In this document: piece after piece, positions 29,079-36,109 of the stretch
Layout of the letters: each line of letters opens with the position of its first letter
Numbering within the stretch: the first letter of the stretch is position 1
DNA from: Janthinobacterium sp.
GTDB lineage: Bacteria > Pseudomonadota > Gammaproteobacteria > Burkholderiales > Burkholderiaceae_D
Assembly: GCA_025356595.1 (NCBI GenBank)
Contig: JANXSQ010000254.1
Location: forward strand, 1 to 37,571
DNA length: 37,571 bases
Reading direction: 5' to 3'
Position numbers and translations under genes: made by a program
Notes under the pieces: generated by a model
What the model was told of the DNA's origin: nothing
Databases searched by the model: none
What the model saw: the letters and a program-made list of their open reading frames with translations, nothing else

Positions 29079-31379
29079 TTATCCTTTCACCGTGGCCAGT
29101 TGCTCGACCAGCGCCAGGTCGGCGGCGCGCTGCCGGCACCTCGCCTCATAGCCGGCCTGGTTTTTTGTGCAGGCCAGACCATGTGGACTGCCCTGGCGCA
29201 CGGTCACGCAATCGACCTCGCAATGGCTGTCGCGTATGGTGCCCTGCACATGGCGGCGATGCGTTTCAGCCGCCTTCAGGGTCCACCCGGCGCACGTCGA
29301 ATCGGCCAGGAACAGCGCCAGCTGCGCGCAGTACCGGCAGGTGCAGGACAGCGCGCTGGCGCGCCGCCAATCGCGCGGCGGCGCCAGCGGCAAGGCGATG
29401 CGCTCCTCGATGCGCTCCAGCACCCAGGCGCGTAACCGGTCGGCGGGACCGAAGTGCAGCAGCGCAGCATCGGCGGCCACCGCCAGCGCCGCGTCCACAA
29501 GCACCGCGTCGAATGGGCAACTGGCAAGCAAGCGCTCCACCACTTGCCGGCCCAGCACGTCGTCGGCGACATCGCGCAGCGCCGCCAGCACCGCCACTGC
29601 CGCTTGCGCGTCGATGTCCACGGGCCGGCGCAGCGCATCGGCCGGCTGCGGGGAGGCATAGCGCCCCAGCAGCGCATCGGCAAAGCGGTGCACCGCCGGC
29701 GCCAGCCATGCGGTGCCATCGGACGGTCCGGTACAGCAGTGGCTCAGCAACTCCGCACACGGGCCGGGCGCAAAGCTGACGTTGGCCGCGATGATCGCAT
29801 CGATCAACGACGCCGCCCTGGGCCGGTGCAGCAAAGAGGCGGCGCTCGCCAGACTGGCGGCCTCGCCACCGGCAAAGCACCCCGCCGCCGCGACCTGCTC
29901 CATATAAACATCGATCAGCGCCGTATGCCGCAAATACGCCAGGCTGGTCAACATGCGCGCGGCGTGCGCGCTGCTGTGCTGATAGAAGCGCGGCCAGCCG
30001 CGCACCATGAGCTCGGCCAGCACGCAAGCGGCGCGCCATTGCGGGCTATCGGCCGGGGCGCCGGCTTGCAGCCATTCGCCCACCAGGTGCTCCAGATAGG
30101 GCAGGCTGCCGGCCAACGGTGCGGCAGCGATGGCCGCCATGCGCCGGCCGCGCGGCCACAGCACCAGCGCCGCGCGCCGGTAAGCGCGCTCGAACGACGC
30201 GCCCTCGTTGCCGGTCGCCTCGTGAAAATGCAATTCATCCGGCTCGCAGTCATCGAACACCCCCGGCGGACACAGCTCCTCATCCAACAACGGCAAGGCG
30301 CCCAGCGGCGGCGCGCCGCCGTCGCTGGCGCGCCATGTCGACAGCGTGGCGCTGCGGTCGACAATTTCGCCTATCTCGAATTCGTCGTCCTCCACCGCGT
30401 GGTCCGCGTCATCGTGCCCGTAGTGGCCGCGGTGGCGGCGGGGCCGGTAACCGTCATACTCCGCGCTGCCTTGCTCCTCAATGTCCAACAGCGCCAGGTG
30501 GACTTCGCAATCGGCCTGCGCCGCCGCCGCGACCAGCACTTGCGCCACGGCCGCGTCGACCTGCTTGAGCTTCTCGAAACACAATCCCTCCATCGAATAC
30601 GCGTGTTCCAATGGATAGACCAGCTTATCTGGTGCGCCGTCGGCGCCCTGCCCCGCAGTCCAGCCGCGCAGCAATTCGGCCGCCGCGCGCACTTCTTGCG
30701 CATGCTCCGGCGCGGACAAGCCGCCCTTGCCGCCGTCGCGGATCAGGTTATACACCAGCGCAAGCCGCGCGCCGCCCGTAACGGGCAGCACCTCATGCAC
30801 GCAATCGGCATAAAAGGCGGCGTAGGCCGCCTCGTCCGCATCGGTGTTCGCCAAATCCAGGCGCACTTCACGCTCACCGTGCCGCACCAGCAATTCACCG
30901 CCGATATACAGGGAAGGCAAGACCAGCACCAGCGTGGCAAACATGCCCGCCGCCTTTTCCGTGTCGCGGTGTTCGACAAAAAAGCCGCCGGTGTCGTAGA
31001 TCAGCAATTTGTACAGTTGGGCCAGCACCGGTTCCGGCACGCCGAGGCCATCGGCGGCGCGGGCGACGATCGCGTCTAGTGAGCGCTGCCAGTTGCGCCC
31101 ACCGAACGCGAGGGCGCCGGCATCGATTTGCCAGGTGTTGCGCACGCTCGTATCGATGAGGGTTTGCTCGCCGCGCCCGAACGGCGCCAACTCAGCCCTG
31201 GCAAGCAATGCCGCCAGTTGACTGTGCTGGAACGGCAGCGACAACATGCCCATGCCCTGCACGCTCAAGTTGGGAGCTGAGATTTCGGCGCTGCCGGTCG
31301 CATAAAAATCACCGTGGCGCCGGATGGTGTGTAGTAACGCCGCCAACGCGGTGCTCGAAAATACGGTATTTTGTTTCAT
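29079..31379 (-). CDS. Large 2-oxoglutarate/Fe(II)-dependent oxygenase family protein
   Basis: This 766-residue protein has an N-terminal 2OG-Fe(II) oxygenase domain. The iron ligands are His137 and Asp139 (EHRDTEK) and His195 (DCVHEVLPV). The 2-oxoglutarate anchor Arg205 is in GARLALVYNL. The rest, from about 225 to 766, is mainly helical and of unknown role. It includes a long acidic patch near 305-340 and a cysteine-rich tail (CTCRYCAQ, then several spaced Cys near 685-745). The substrate is unknown; proteins of this type act on proteins, nucleic acids or small molecules. The start at 31379 (MKQNTVFSSTALAALLH) is chosen over 31439 because the extra 20 residues look non-conserved, though neither start has a good ribosome-binding site. 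The Tn3 element ends only 97 bases upstream. Confidence 0.75.
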   Translation of the reverse strand: MKQNTVFSSTALAALLHTIRRHGDFYATGSAEISAPNLSVQGMGMLSLPFQHSQLAALLARAELAPFGRGEQTLIDTSVRNTWQIDAGALAFGGRNWQRSLDAIVARAADGLGVPEPVLAQLYKLLIYDTGGFFVEHRDTEKAAGMFATLVLVLPSLYIGGELLVRHGEREVRLDLANTDADEAAYAAFYADCVHEVLPVTGGARLALVYNLIRDGGKGGLSAPEHAQEVRAAAELLRGWTAGQGADGAPDKLVYPLEHAYSMEGLCFEKLKQVDAAVAQVLVAAAAQADCEVHLALLDIEEQGSAEYDGYRPRRHRGHYGHDDADHAVEDDEFEIGEIVDRSATLSTWRASDGGAPPLGALPLLDEELCPPGVFDDCEPDELHFHEATGNEGASFERAYRRAALVLWPRGRRMAAIAAAPLAGSLPYLEHLVGEWLQAGAPADSPQWRAACVLAELMVRGWPRFYQHSSAHAARMLTSLAYLRHTALIDVYMEQVAAAGCFAGGEAASLASAASLLHRPRAASLIDAIIAANVSFAPGPCAELLSHCCTGPSDGTAWLAPAVHRFADALLGRYASPQPADALRRPVDIDAQAAVAVLAALRDVADDVLGRQVVERLLASCPFDAVLVDAALAVAADAALLHFGPADRLRAWVLERIEERIALPLAPPRDWRRASALSCTCRYCAQLALFLADSTCAGWTLKAAETHRRHVQGTIRDSHCEVDCVTVRQGSPHGLACTKNQAGYEARCRQRAADLALVEQLATVKG

Positions 31380-31475
31380 CGACGTTTGAATTAACTTGTT
31401 TAGCGTTGCGGATCGCAACAATGATAGGCACCGCGCCATACCCGGTATGATAGCGCCGTTCCCGCACCGCTATCG

Positions 31476-31513
31476 GGGGAGAAGAGGGAAAACGGAAAAT
31501 ATAGCACGCTAAG
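31476..31513 (+). repeat. 38-bp terminal inverted repeat of a Tn3-family transposon
   Basis: The sequence begins GGGG, contains AAAACGGAAAAT at 31489-31500 and ends GCACGCTAAG at 31504-31513. That is the plan and length of Tn21-like Tn3-family ends. GGGG faces the oxygenase gene, so this is the outer left end and the element extends to the right. The partner end is absent from the window. Confidence 0.85.
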
Positions 31514-31532
31514 CCTACGGCGCGACTTTGAA

Positions 31533-31574
31533 GGTCTTTCAGCTGGGATGAAAGACCGCTTACGCCCGAAGCGG
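31533..31574 (-). terminator. Double hairpin after the passenger genes
   Basis: GGTCTTTCA (31533-31541) pairs with TGAAAGACC (31549-31557), and next to it CCGCTT (31556-31561) pairs with AAGCGG (31569-31574). Both lie just after the minus-strand gene ending at 31593 and inside the transposon end. There is no clear T-run, so termination is probable but unproven. Confidence 0.45.
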
Positions 31575-31592
31575 ACGCACGCATTCAGGTGT

Positions 31593-31928
31593 TTAGTCGT
31601 GTCTGAACACTTTTGCGTGAAACTCTGCGCGAACTTCCGCCGGGGAGAAAGCCCTAGCTAGAACTTCATGCGGGTAGATAGCTCCAGCGCGTCGAGCGTC
31701 GTCGATGCGGTGAATTACGCCCGCTGAAAGGGCGTGGTCCTTCAATCCAACGGCGATGCTCGTGATCAGTGTTCGCCTGGTCAGGAATGCCCGCATTTGC
31801 TCGATAGTCAGCCCTATCGAGTAGCCAGCGGCAACCTCAGCCCCAATGTTCGTCGGTAAGGTATCAACACCGTCGCAATCGATACCCCTGTTAAATTCGG
31901 CAAAATATTCGTCTAGATTCATCTTCAT
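31593..31928 (-). CDS. Small acidic passenger protein, unknown function
   Basis: This 111-residue protein starts MKMNLDEYFAEFNRGID. No family is recognised. It looks globular and helical, with LTIEQMRAFLTRRTLITSIAVG at mid-protein, and has no signal or membrane segment. The start at 31928 is chosen because a longer reading would overlap the upstream gene; ATG at 31922 is also possible. It follows the 123-residue gene after 43 bases in the same direction. Lower GC than the flanks and a place inside a Tn3 element mark it as acquired DNA. Small soluble proteins in such pairs are often immunity proteins, but nothing in the sequence proves that. Confidence 0.55.
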   Translation of the reverse strand: MKMNLDEYFAEFNRGIDCDGVDTLPTNIGAEVAAGYSIGLTIEQMRAFLTRRTLITSIAVGLKDHALSAGVIHRIDDARRAGAIYPHEVLARAFSPAEVRAEFHAKVFRHD

Positions 31929-31971
31929 GAGAGTCAGGTGTGAGTGACTGCTACTGGCCGTAGGCCTGCCG

Positions 31972-32343
31972 TCAAGCGGCGTTGGCGTACGAAAATTCTT
32001 CAAAAGGAAGTTCAATTGGCGAAAGCAAGTACGAAATGCCATCCTCACTTTGCTTGACGTGCCAGATTACGATGCCAACAGGGGAAACTTTCAATGAAAA
32101 TGGAAATGCGAATGGCGGAATCCATAACAGTTCGACATCGCCGTCCCCTTGCCATTCCATCTCAAGAAAGAGGCGTTTCGCTTCTTCGACATATGGAAGT
32201 GCCCTCTCGAGAGTGCCAAGTACCACTTCGGGCTTGAGAGCGAATTGGCGATTATCGATGTACTCATAGCCGTACGAGTGGAACTCTCTCAGCTTTTCCG
32301 GCGAATAATCGATAATTTTTTCAAGTGGAATTGTGTAGCCCAT
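31972..32343 (-). CDS. Acidic passenger protein, immunity-like, unknown function
   Basis: This 123-residue acidic protein reads MGYTIPLEKIIDYSPEKLREF at the start and ends in PIELPFEEFSYANAA. The middle carries EAKRLFLEMEWQGDGDVELLWIPPFAF, with an alternating hydrophobic pattern suggesting a mixed alpha/beta fold. No family is recognised. AGGAAAAG precedes the ATG. The upstream frame (32350-32613) stops 6 bases before, as is common when a toxin gene precedes its immunity gene, but that frame is not recognised as a toxin. Codon use is less GC-rich than in the flanking chromosome. Confidence 0.55.
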   Translation of the reverse strand: MGYTIPLEKIIDYSPEKLREFHSYGYEYIDNRQFALKPEVVLGTLERALPYVEEAKRLFLEMEWQGDGDVELLWIPPFAFPFSLKVSPVGIVIWHVKQSEDGISYLLSPIELPFEEFSYANAA

Positions 32344-32349
32344 CTTTTC

Positions 32350-32477
32350 CTAAATACGTTGTAGTTTGATCGGTACGAACCCACGGCACGACCGGCAACT
32401 CCTGGGCGATCCCTGCCGTTTGTACTCGACGGCAACGGGCACCTCAACTGCCGGGAGCTCGCGCCCCGAAGCGGCGC
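32350..32477 (-). other. Possible 3' remnant of an unrecognised gene
   Basis: A minus-strand frame ending at 32350 reads SGRELPAVEVPVAVEYK followed by a Cys/Arg-rich end (SCRSCRGFVPIKLQRI). It stops 6 bases before the start of the 123-residue gene. Its upstream part lies in another frame under the gene starting at 33275, so the two may once have been one gene joined by a frameshift or recombination near 32500. There is no independent start signal. Confidence 0.25.
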
Positions 32478-33275
32478 CTAACAGGGTCCAGTTGGCGCTC
32501 TTATTACAGTTTCCCATGGAAATTTTAAAACTGCCGCCTGTTGCAGTGTAAGTAGACCAGGAGCGCCATATGCCATAGCCGCATATAACAACGCACTGGT
32601 GGCCCCGCTCCAAGGCGCTTGCAGTTCCACCTCACCTTCAACATCAATAGCGATTGCGGCTGGTCCACTCACCGCACGACCCTGGTTCAGTACCATGGAT
32701 GACACCAGCGATAGTGCGTATCCGACAGGTGAGACTTCATTGCCCACCCTAATCTGCAAAGTATCTTCTTGATTGTCATCTAGACAGTCCGAATTCCTAT
32801 CCGTACTAGCGAGCCAATTTTTCCAAGCGGTCGAATAGATTGCCTGCGACAACGGTTGGAGGGCGGCTGATAGAGCGAGCGCCTCGGCAAGCGTCAGAGT
32901 GCTAATCCGGTCAAGAATGACCGCAAGGGTCGCGCCATGTTCTCCGAAAAGGGAGCGCGCCGGCAATTCCTCGACTACCAAGGCCGCGACAGCCCTTGTG
33001 TAGTTGGCATAAGGTAATGGCTGCTCTTTTGCTTTTTCCAGTATCGCAACTCGAAGTAGCCTGCCCGGCCAACGCGAAACTAACACCGCAGCCAACGAAT
33101 GATTTACAACTATCCACGGCGGCCCGGCATTGGCGTTACGCACTGTGGCACCCACGCTGACACCTTGCCAAGCGATTGCTTCTGTTTCGGTAACGAATAC
33201 GAAGCCGTCCGAACCAATTTGTGATTTCGATTTCGGGATGGTGGGTTGCAAGAGATTCTTAATTCGTTCGAACAT
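32478..33275 (-). CDS. Passenger protein of unknown function
   Basis: This 265-residue soluble protein starts MFERIKNLLQPTIPKSKSQIG and has no signal peptide. It has an alanine/leucine-rich middle (LTLAEALALSAALQPLSQAI near 129-148) and an acidic stretch around DCLDDNQEDTLQIRVGNEV. No family is recognised. The C-terminal 20 residues (AVLKFPWETVIRAPTGPC) look unlike the rest and lie where a different frame takes over, so the original C-terminus may have been lost. It is the first of three co-directional passenger genes of the Tn3 element and lies directly next to the res-like region. Confidence 0.55.
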   Translation of the reverse strand: MFERIKNLLQPTIPKSKSQIGSDGFVFVTETEAIAWQGVSVGATVRNANAGPPWIVVNHSLAAVLVSRWPGRLLRVAILEKAKEQPLPYANYTRAVAALVVEELPARSLFGEHGATLAVILDRISTLTLAEALALSAALQPLSQAIYSTAWKNWLASTDRNSDCLDDNQEDTLQIRVGNEVSPVGYALSLVSSMVLNQGRAVSGPAAIAIDVEGEVELQAPWSGATSALLYAAMAYGAPGLLTLQQAAVLKFPWETVIRAPTGPC

Positions 33276-33489
33276 TTTTTAATTTGGCGACAGATGAAGT
33301 CAACGAATGCGACGAAGGTCTGCTATCGGCAGCCGAATGCGGCCTGTCGGAAAACAGTTGTTTGGCGACAGATCGACAGGCGACACCGGAAGCTTACACG
33401 TGAAGGCGCGTGTAGGGGCGAAAAATGTGCGGAAAACTATGTCGTCATGGTGTAGCATACGCCAACTACATTGCACAGGTTTTCCGTAT
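33276..33489. promoter_or_regulatory. Res-like recombination region before the resolvase
   Basis: The 214-base gap before tnpR holds repeats that may be resolvase subsites. TTTGGCGACAGAT occurs at 33283-33295 and 33361-33373. CGGAAAAC occurs at 33348-33355 and 33430-33437, with the inverse GTTTTCCG at 33479-33486. The position next to tnpR is typical for res in Tn3-family elements. The tnpR promoter should be here too. Confidence 0.5.
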
Positions 33490-34068
33490 ATGCTTGTCGG
33501 GTACATGCGCGTTTCGTCTGAGTCGGACCGTCAAAACACTGATTTGCAGCGCGACGCGCTGCTGGCGGCGGGTGTCGATGCCCGGCACCTGTATGAAGAT
33601 CGAGCTTCCGGTGCTAAGGATGATCGGCCCGGCTTGGTTCAGGCGCTTGAATTTGTGCGGCCTGGTGACGTGCTCGTTGTCTGGAAGCTAGACCGGCTTG
33701 GACGCTCATTGCCGCACTTGCTCACCATCGTGAACACGCTGAAAGACAGACAGGTTGCCTTTCGTTCCCTCACCGAAGGCATGGACACCACGACAGCGTC
33801 GGGCGAATTGCTGTTCCATGTGTTCGGCGCGCTCGCCCAGTACGAACGCGCCTTGACCAAGGAGCGCGTGACCGCCGGGCTCGCCGCCGCGCGCCGGCGC
33901 GGCCGTGTCGGTGGCCGTCCGCCAACGATCACCGGTGAGAAACTGGACTCCATCGTTGCCGCCCTGAACGGTGGCATGTCCAAGGCTGCTGTATGTCGAA
34001 CCTTCGGAGTCAAGCGCACCACGCTCATTGAAACGATTGCACGTATCGGCGGAACCGGGACAACGTAA
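33490..34068 (+). CDS. tnpR: Tn3-family serine resolvase
   Basis: This 192-residue serine recombinase resolves Tn3 cointegrates at res. The N-terminus MLVGYMRVSSESDRQNTDLQ has the nucleophile Ser9. Other family marks are YEDRASGAKDDRPGL near 35-49, VVWKLDRLGRS near 62-72 and SGELLFHVFGALAQYERAL near 97-115. The C-terminal DNA-binding helix-turn-helix is KAAVCRTFGVKRTTLIETI. The ATG at 33490 was chosen because the family starts just before YMRVS; the same open frame further upstream covers the res-like region. The transposase gene begins 3 bases after the stop. Confidence 0.93.
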   Translation: MLVGYMRVSSESDRQNTDLQRDALLAAGVDARHLYEDRASGAKDDRPGLVQALEFVRPGDVLVVWKLDRLGRSLPHLLTIVNTLKDRQVAFRSLTEGMDTTTASGELLFHVFGALAQYERALTKERVTAGLAAARRRGRVGGRPPTITGEKLDSIVAALNGGMSKAAVCRTFGVKRTTLIETIARIGGTGTT

Positions 34069-34071
34069 CGC

Positions 34072-35261
34072 ATGCCGCGCCGCTCTATACTTTCCGCGAC
34101 GGAACGGGACAGCCTGCTGGCACTCCCAGAAAGCCAGGACGACCTCATTCAGCATTACAGCTTCACCGAGTCCGATTTGTCCTTGATTCGGCAGCGTCGA
34201 GGCGACGCCAACCGGCTCGGCTTCGCCGTCCAGTTGTGCCTGCTGCGCTATCCAGGCTATCCGCTGGCGGTCGACATGCTGGTGCCGGACCCGATCATCC
34301 AGTGGATATCCCGCCAGATACAAAGCGATGCCGCCGCTTGGTCGCAGTATGGCGTGCGCGATCAGACCCGACGCGAACACTTTCAGGAATTGCGCGTCTA
34401 CCTCAGCCTGTCCGCGTTCGGCCTGCCGGATTTCCGCAAGCTGGCGCAGAGCCTTGCAGATCTCGCCATGCAGACCGATAAAGGATTGGTGCTCGCAGCC
34501 CAGGCCTTGGAGACATTACGGCAGCGCAATATCATTCTACCGACTCTGGCGGTGATTGAGCGGGCATGCGCGGAAGCCGTGACACGCGCCAACCGGCGCA
34601 TTTATCGGGCATTGGTGGAGCCGCTACAGCCGCATCACCTGCGGGGATTGGATAATCTGCTCAACGTTGCACCGGCCCTCAATATCACTTGGCTGGTCTG
34701 GTTGCGTCAATCGCCGCTGAAGCCGAACTCCAGGTACATGCGGGAGCACATCGAGCGCCTCAAGATCTTTCAGTCGCTCGCCCTGCCAGACGGGATCGGT
34801 CGCCAGATCCACCAGAACCGGTTGCTGAAAATGGCGCGGGAAGGCGCGCAAATGACACCGCGCGACCTGGCCAAGTTCGAGGATGAACGACGCTACGCGA
34901 CCCTGACCGCGCTAGCAATCGAAGGCATGGCCACCGTCACTGACGAGCTGGTCGACCTGCACGACCGGATCATGATCAAGCTATTCAGCGCCGCCAAAAA
35001 CAAACATCAGCAGGAATTCCAGAAGCAGGGAAAGGCATTTAACGACAAAGTGCGTTTGTACTCGAGGGTAGGCCGCGCGCTGGTCGAAGCTAAAGAATCG
35101 GGCGCTGACCCGTATGCTGCCATCGAGGCAGTGCTCCCATGGAATGAGTTCACACAAAGCGTCACTGAAGCGGCACAGCTTGCCCAGCCACAGACGTTCG
35201 ATCATCTACACCTGATCGGGGAGCACTACAGTACGCTGCGCCGGTATACGCCTGAGTTCTT
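34072..35261 (+). pseudogene. tnpA: Tn3-family transposase, 3' part lost
   Basis: About 396 residues remain of a protein that normally has about 970-1000. The N-terminus [20 protein letters not shown] opens a DUF4158-type DNA-binding part (to about 170), including [28 protein letters not shown]. The remainder to FLERVHNL is the linker region. The DDE catalytic part is missing because an IS5-family element begins at 35262. The reading frame happens to continue into the IS transposase, giving a 532-codon chimera that is not a functional Tn3 transposase. Confidence 0.9.
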
Positions 35262-35280
35262 AGAACGTGTTCACAATCTT
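35262..35280 (+). repeat. Left terminal inverted repeat of the IS5-family element
   Basis: AGAACGTGTTCACAATCTT matches the inverse of 36091-36109 at 17 of 19 positions. Its outer edge lies inside the Tn3 transposase frame. The last one or two outer bases may belong to the target. Confidence 0.8.
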
Positions 35281-35304
35281 GCCGCATGGCCGGATAATGA
35301 CGGA

Positions 35305-36100
35305 ATGAGAAAGCCCTACGCCAGCGACATCAATCGAGAGAAGTTTGAAGAAATCCTGCCGGTGCTGCAAAGCGTGAGGAAGCGCACGAAGCCAACCACG
35401 GTGGACTTGTACGAAGTGTTCTGCGCGGTGCTGTACCTGCTGCGCAGCGGCTGCCAGTGGAGGATGCTGCCGAGGGATTTTCCCAAATGGAGGACGGTGC
35501 ATTCGTACTTTGCCAAATGGAGCGAGCCTGACCAGCACGGCATCAGCGTGCTGGAGCGGGCATTAAAAAAATCAGGTTGGCGCGGCCCGCGAGAGACTGG
35601 GGCGCAGCGCCAAGCCGACGCTTTTGATCGTGGATGCGCAGAGCGTGAAGAACACGGACACAGCCGGTAGTAAGGGTTACGACGCGGGCAAGAAGGTTTC
35701 AGGCATCAAGCGCCACATCGGTGTAGACACGCAGGGGCTGCCCCATGCCATTGCGGTAACGACGGCCGAGGTGACGGACCGCAAAGGGGCGCTGCAAGCG
35801 ATGCAGCGTTGCAAAGAGAGTCTGAATGAAGTGCAAAGCGTGCTTGCCGACAGCGGCTATATGGGCAAGCCCTTTGCTCAAGGTGTACAGGAAACCTTGA
35901 GCGAGGCAGTCACGGTCCAAATTGCAAAGCGCAGTGAGTTGCACAAGTTCGCTGTGATTCCCAAGCGCTGGGTAGTCGAGCGTAGCTTCGCCTGGCTGGA
36001 GAAAAACAGGCGACTGTGGAAGAACTGCGAGCGATGGCTCAACACCAGCTTGCAGTTCATCCACCTGGCCTACCTGGCGATGCTGCTCAGAAGATCGTGA
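35305..36100 (+). CDS. IS5-family transposase made by frameshifting (orfA/orfB)
   Basis: OrfA starts at 35305 ([20 protein letters not shown]) and carries the N-terminal DUF4096-like part with [20 protein letters not shown]. Read alone, its frame runs to 35670. OrfB continues in the +1 frame after a run of seven A at 35565-35571, with the DDE core. The first Asp is in [13 protein letters not shown], the second in VLADSGYMG and the Glu in [15 protein letters not shown] net +1 shift at the A run joins ALKK to [13 protein letters not shown]. This is the usual expression mode of IS427-type elements. The enzyme looks complete. Confidence 0.85.
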
Positions 36101-36109
36101 ACACGCTCT
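36091..36109 (-). repeat. Right terminal inverted repeat of the IS5-family element
   Basis: Read on the minus strand it is AGAGCGTGTTCACGATCTT, 17 of 19 bases like the left end. Its outermost base is shared with the stop codon of the convergent histidine-kinase gene. Confidence 0.8.

Larger units (their letters stand above)
31476..35261 (+). mobile_element. Truncated Tn3-family transposon with passenger genes
   Basis: The element runs from the 38-bp end at 31476 through three minus-strand passenger genes, a res-like region and a resolvase to a transposase gene broken at 35261 by an IS5-family insertion. The passenger part is visibly less GC-rich than both flanks. The right terminal repeat and about 60% of tnpA are missing. 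It cannot move by itself. The five bases before the left end (TATCG) have no partner to test as a target duplication. Confidence 0.82.
35262..36109 (+). mobile_element. IS5-family (IS427-like) insertion sequence
   Basis: The element is about 848 bases long with 19-bp terminal inverted repeats and two overlapping transposase frames. Size and frameshift organisation fit the IS427 group. Left flank bases (CTTA or TTA) and right flank bases (TCAGG) do not give a matching target duplication, so the two sides were probably not neighbours when the IS inserted. The right end coincides with the histidine-kinase stop codon. Confidence 0.85.

Noticed and set aside
31449-31474. GATAGCG/CGCTATC inverted repeat abutting the Tn3 end
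   Set aside because: 7-bp arms with a 12-base loop and no T-run. It is just outside the transposon and may simply be target structure.
34072-35670. 532-codon frame as one transposase
   Set aside because: It joins the Tn3 TnpA N-terminus to IS5-family OrfA by a chance in-frame junction at 35262, so the parts are annotated separately.
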